Source: Polyangia bacterium
GTDB taxonomy: Bacteria > Myxococcota_A > Polyangia > Nannocystales > Nannocystaceae
Assembly: GCA_030424595.1 (NCBI GenBank)
Contig: JAUHWG010000001.1
Location: 248,001 to 312,000 of the forward strand
Direction: 5' to 3'
DNA length: 64,000 nt
In this document: one piece after another, positions 60,740 to 64,000 of the stretch
How positions within the stretch are numbered: the first letter of the stretch is position 1
Layout of the letters: every line of letters begins with the position of its first letter
Notes under the pieces: generated by a model
Databases searched by the model: none
What the model saw: the letters and a program-made list of their open reading frames with translations, nothing else
Told to the model about the DNA's origin: nothing
Program-made: the position numbers and the translations under genes

Positions 60740-61420
60740 CTAGAGCTTGCAGACGTAGCCGTCGATGGTGCACTCGGCGTCGCCCGAGCACTCGCACGCG
60801 CCGGACTCGGCGTTGCAGACGCCCGCGCCGCCGCACTCGTCGTCGCTCGTGCAGCCGGGCCCAGGCTCGACCTCCATCGTGCAGAACTTGGTGCCGTCGT
60901 CGGTCTCACCGGTGCAGGTGAAGCCGGGGACCATCATCTCGCACTTGGCGTCGTCCTCGCAGGGCTCGAAGCAGAGGCCGAGGCCGCCCACCGGGTGGCA
61001 CTCGTTGTTCGGGAGGGCGCCGTCGAAGGTGCACTCGTCGTTGGTCGAGCAGCCGACGTTGGAGCAGATGCCGTCGTTGCACTCCCAGTCGTTGGGGTAC
61101 GCACCGGGGCAGTCCATGGCGCCGGCCTGGCAGCAGTCGGCGGCCTCGCTGCAGCCGAGGGCGCAGAAGCCCGCGCCGCCCGCGGTCGTGGTGGCGTCGG
61201 TGTCGGTGCCGGCCTCGGTGTCGGTGCCGGCCTCGGTGTCGGTGCCTGCGGTCGAGGTCGCGGTCGTGGTCGCGGTCATGGTCGCGGTCGCGGTCGCGGT
61301 CGCGGTCGCGGTCGCAGCGTCGGTGTCGGTGCTGCCGGAGTCGTCGCCGGCGCAGCCGGAGAGAACGAGGGCCGAGGCGCAAAGGCCGAGGGAGAGGAGG
61401 TTACGGAAGGACTTGATCAT
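60740..61420 (-). CDS. Cys-rich lipoprotein with Thr/Ala linker
   Basis: A 226-residue lipoprotein. The signal ends in LVLSGC (Cys23). It is followed by a linker of Thr-Ala dipeptides (six-bp GGTCGC repeats at about 61279-61316) and TDTEAG repeats. The mature domain holds about 22 cysteines in the pattern C..GCSEAADCC, ECNDGICSNVGCSTNDEC, then CTSDDECGGAGVCNAESGACEC, which resembles small disulfide-rich modules common in myxobacterial surface proteins. Function unknown. The same plan is seen at 52041 and 57182. Confidence 0.8.
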   Translation of the reverse strand: MIKSFRNLLSLGLCASALVLSGCAGDDSGSTDTDAATATATATATATMTATTTATSTAGTDTEAGTDTEAGTDTDATTTAGGAGFCALGCSEAADCCQAGAMDCPGAYPNDWECNDGICSNVGCSTNDECTFDGALPNNECHPVGGLGLCFEPCEDDAKCEMMVPGFTCTGETDDGTKFCTMEVEPGPGCTSDDECGGAGVCNAESGACECSGDAECTIDGYVCKL

Positions 61421-61669
61421 CGAAAATTCTCGTCTGAAGGGGTCGTGATGACAGTGAAGGATGAGAAAGGAAAGTCTTTAGAGATCTGTGCGGACACAGA
61501 TGGGCAGGAGCGCGCACACGGCGCACCTGCGCGATAGGGCGCAGACCCTACCCGAGCTCCGCCAAAAAAGCGAGTAGCGAGGGCGAGAGGATGTGCACTC
61601 TGCGCACACTCGCGCCCCTGCTGAACCGCGTTCTCCGCGATCGGCCCGGCGTCTTCTCTCTTGTCGATG

Positions 61670-61675
61670 TATGGT
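61670..61675 (+). promoter_or_regulatory. Predicted -10 box of SRPBCC-like gene
   Basis: TATGGT, 8 nt before the ATG at 61684. Confidence 0.5.
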
Positions 61676-61683
61676 TGCAGCCT

Positions 61684-62271
61684 ATGCGCCTGGATGTCCG
61701 TCCAACGCGGACTCGAGGGTCCGCCCTTCGCCACCGCCTCTTCCTCCCGCTCACCGTGCTCCTCGCCACGACCGGCGCGCTCGCGGTGACGACTCCCGCC
61801 GCCGCCGACGAGGACTCGCAGAAAAAGGTCCAGGTCTGGACCAAGAGCGCGGACGGCTACATCGTCGCCGTCGCCCGGGTCCCCTTCGCCGCCGACAAGA
61901 TCCTCGACTTCATGGCCGACGGAGCGCGGGCGCACAGGCTCGCGCCGACGACGGTCAAGGCCCAGAAGCTCAGCGGGGACGGCACCTGCGAGCGCCTGCG
62001 CCTGACGGTCCGCGGCCTCTTCTCGCCCTTCATCGTCGACACCCGCCGCTGCCGGACCGCCAACGGCTACCACGAGACGATGATCTCGTCGGACGACTTT
62101 GAGGCCTACGACGTGATCTGGGAGATCGAGCCGGTCGGCGACGACTCGATGATCTCCTTCCGGGCGAAGAACGTGCTGTCGATCTCGATCCCCGAGGGGC
62201 TCCAGATCCGCGAGTCCAAGAAGGTCATGTCGAAGACCGTCAAGAACCTCGCCAAGGCGCTGCGCGACTAG
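61684..62271 (+). CDS. Exported SRPBCC/START-like protein
   Basis: A 195-residue protein with a signal peptide (basic N-terminus, helix LFLPLTVLLATTGALAV, likely cleavage after AAA in TTPAAADED). The mature ~150 residues look like a START/polyketide-cyclase fold, with an opening strand VQVWTKSADGYIVAVARVPFAADKILDFM, a typical helix-grip pattern and a final long helix (KKVMSKTVKNLAKAL). Such proteins usually bind hydrophobic ligands. ATG 61684 was chosen for the signal peptide and the TATGGT box 8 nt upstream; the frame upstream from 61591 is not supported. Confidence 0.75.
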   Translation: MRLDVRPTRTRGSALRHRLFLPLTVLLATTGALAVTTPAAADEDSQKKVQVWTKSADGYIVAVARVPFAADKILDFMADGARAHRLAPTTVKAQKLSGDGTCERLRLTVRGLFSPFIVDTRRCRTANGYHETMISSDDFEAYDVIWEIEPVGDDSMISFRAKNVLSISIPEGLQIRESKKVMSKTVKNLAKALRD

Positions 62272-62582
62272 ACTGCTGCCCCTGGCGAGCACGCGGGAGG
62301 GCTCGCTGACCCGCGAACATCCGCGCTGACGGTCCGCCGTGGGCCCGCGCCTGAGCGAGCCCACGAGAGAGCTGGACGGTCTCGCAGGCGCCTCCCCAAC
62401 GGGACTGCTGCCGCGCGAGGCGGGCGCGAGCCGGCGCCGCGTCGACGAACCCTTGAGCGTTCGACGGCGAGCCCTGGGGGGCCGATGCCGCGCTAGCGCC
62501 GCTCAGCGAGAGACGCGCCCTCCGCCGCCCACGAGCCTGCGGCTGGGCGACCGCCTCCGCCGTTGTATGCTGCACCGACCTG
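62272..62582. other. 311-bp gap with promoter of moxR/DUF58 unit
   Basis: A weak hairpin CGTGGGC/GCCCACG lies near 62338-62367 without a T-tract. TATGCT at 62566-62571 is 11 nt before the moxR ATG and is the likely -10. The rest is unrecognised. Confidence 0.45.
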
Positions 62583-63572
<990 letters not shown>

Positions 63573-63638
63573 CGCCGAAGCTCGCCGTCTCCACGCCGCA
63601 GACGCCCCCTCCCCCTAAAGACACCCCGTAGAACGATC

Positions 63639-64000
63639 ATGGGAGTCATCTCGAGCCTCTTCGGCAAGGCCGCGCCGAGCCCCGAGACGGGCGGCGACGG
63701 CGAGCTCTTCGACGAGGCCTTCCTCGCCCGTCTCGAGCTCCTCCAGGTGGTCGCGCGCCGGGTCTTCCGCGGCCGCACCCGGGCCGAGCGGAAGTCCCGC
63801 AAGGTCGGCTCCGGCCTCGAGTTCGCCGATCACCGCGAGTACTCCCCCGGCGACGACATCCGCAACCTCGACTGGAACGTCCTGATGCGCCTGGGGCAGA
63901 CCTTGATCCGCCTCTACGAGGAGGACGAGGACCTGCCCATCCGGATCGCCGTCGACGTCTCCGCGTCGATGTGCAGCCGCGGCGGTCGCAAGCTCCGCTA
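63639..64000 (+). CDS. DUF58 (VWA-like) protein, 3' end cut by window
   Basis: The first ~120 residues of a DUF58 protein. The family motifs GSGLEFADHREYSPGDDIRNLDWN and YEEDEDLPIRIAVDVSASM are visible; the latter is the start of a VWA-like metal site (DVSAS). It lies 66 bp after moxR and is probably co-transcribed. The gene runs off the window end, so its length and C-terminal helices are unknown. Confidence 0.9.
   Translation, partial: MGVISSLFGKAAPSPETGGDGELFDEAFLARLELLQVVARRVFRGRTRAERKSRKVGSGLEFADHREYSPGDDIRNLDWNVLMRLGQTLIRLYEEDEDLPIRIAVDVSASMCSRGGRKLR

Overview
The window is very G+C-rich, densely coded DNA that looks like a chromosome segment from a myxobacterium (Myxococcota), most likely of the Nannocystis/Plesiocystis/Enhygromyxa side. 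This placement is inferred from gene content: three large Ser/Thr-kinase-fold proteins (one with two kinase domains, one fused to an FGE-sulfatase-type domain), a pseudo-receiver/coiled-coil protein of the AglZ/FrzS type, a MYXO-CTERM-like C-terminus, an IgGFc-binding-type lipoprotein, and Cys-rich lipoproteins with Thr/Ser/Asp-rich linkers. No rRNA, tRNA, CRISPR array, insertion sequence or phage gene was seen. The DNA looks like core chromosome sprinkled with short repeats.

Layout. 1-6127: the end of an Mrp-type cation/proton antiporter operon (B, C and three D-like subunits plus one small membrane protein, all with overlapping ends), closed by a strong terminator. 6501-12881 (-): phosphoglucomutase/phosphomannomutase, a carboxypeptidase-regulatory-like exported protein and a double kinase. 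13010-19736 (+): an ABC-2-like permease, spermidine synthase, a metzincin-like surface protein, a lipoprotein and a TipA-type MerR regulator with an internal start. 19754-25198: L,D-transpeptidase (-), a MoxR ATPase and a VWA/CoxE protein (+), and a trypsin-like protease (-). 25360-29872 (+): an ABC ATPase and permease, a lipoprotein, an enoyl-CoA hydratase and a YqeY-like protein. 30162-35931: kinase/FGE fusion (-), exported protein (+), an extremely acidic repeat protein (-) and purB (-). 36137-42747 (+): ECF sigma and its presumed anti-sigma, the pseudo-receiver coiled-coil protein coupled to hflX, and uppP. 42780-49870: TSUP permease (-), apaH (+), M28 peptidase lipoprotein (-), exported PEGA-like protein (-) and a DUF4139 protein (+). 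49990-61420 is all minus strand: a membrane/TPR-like protein, a Cys-rich lipoprotein, an FKBP isomerase, a predicted pseudokinase, an IgGFc-binding-like lipoprotein, queF and another Cys-rich lipoprotein. 61684-64000 (+): an exported SRPBCC-like protein, then a MoxR/DUF58 pair cut by the window end.

Three themes go beyond the gene list. (1) At least sixteen start codons have a TAnnnT hexamer only 6-11 nt upstream, with little room for a Shine-Dalgarno. This indicates widespread leaderless or near-leaderless transcription, with promoters fused to start codons and often one promoter per gene. (2) A family of palindromic intergenic elements (ends CTAGGAGGCC, shared inner core) occurs at least four times, twice touching the stop codon of a neighbouring gene. 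(3) Short tandem repeats of 5-16 bp occur in leaders, coding regions and intergenic gaps, several in places where a copy-number change could alter a kinase, an acidic protein or a 5' leader.
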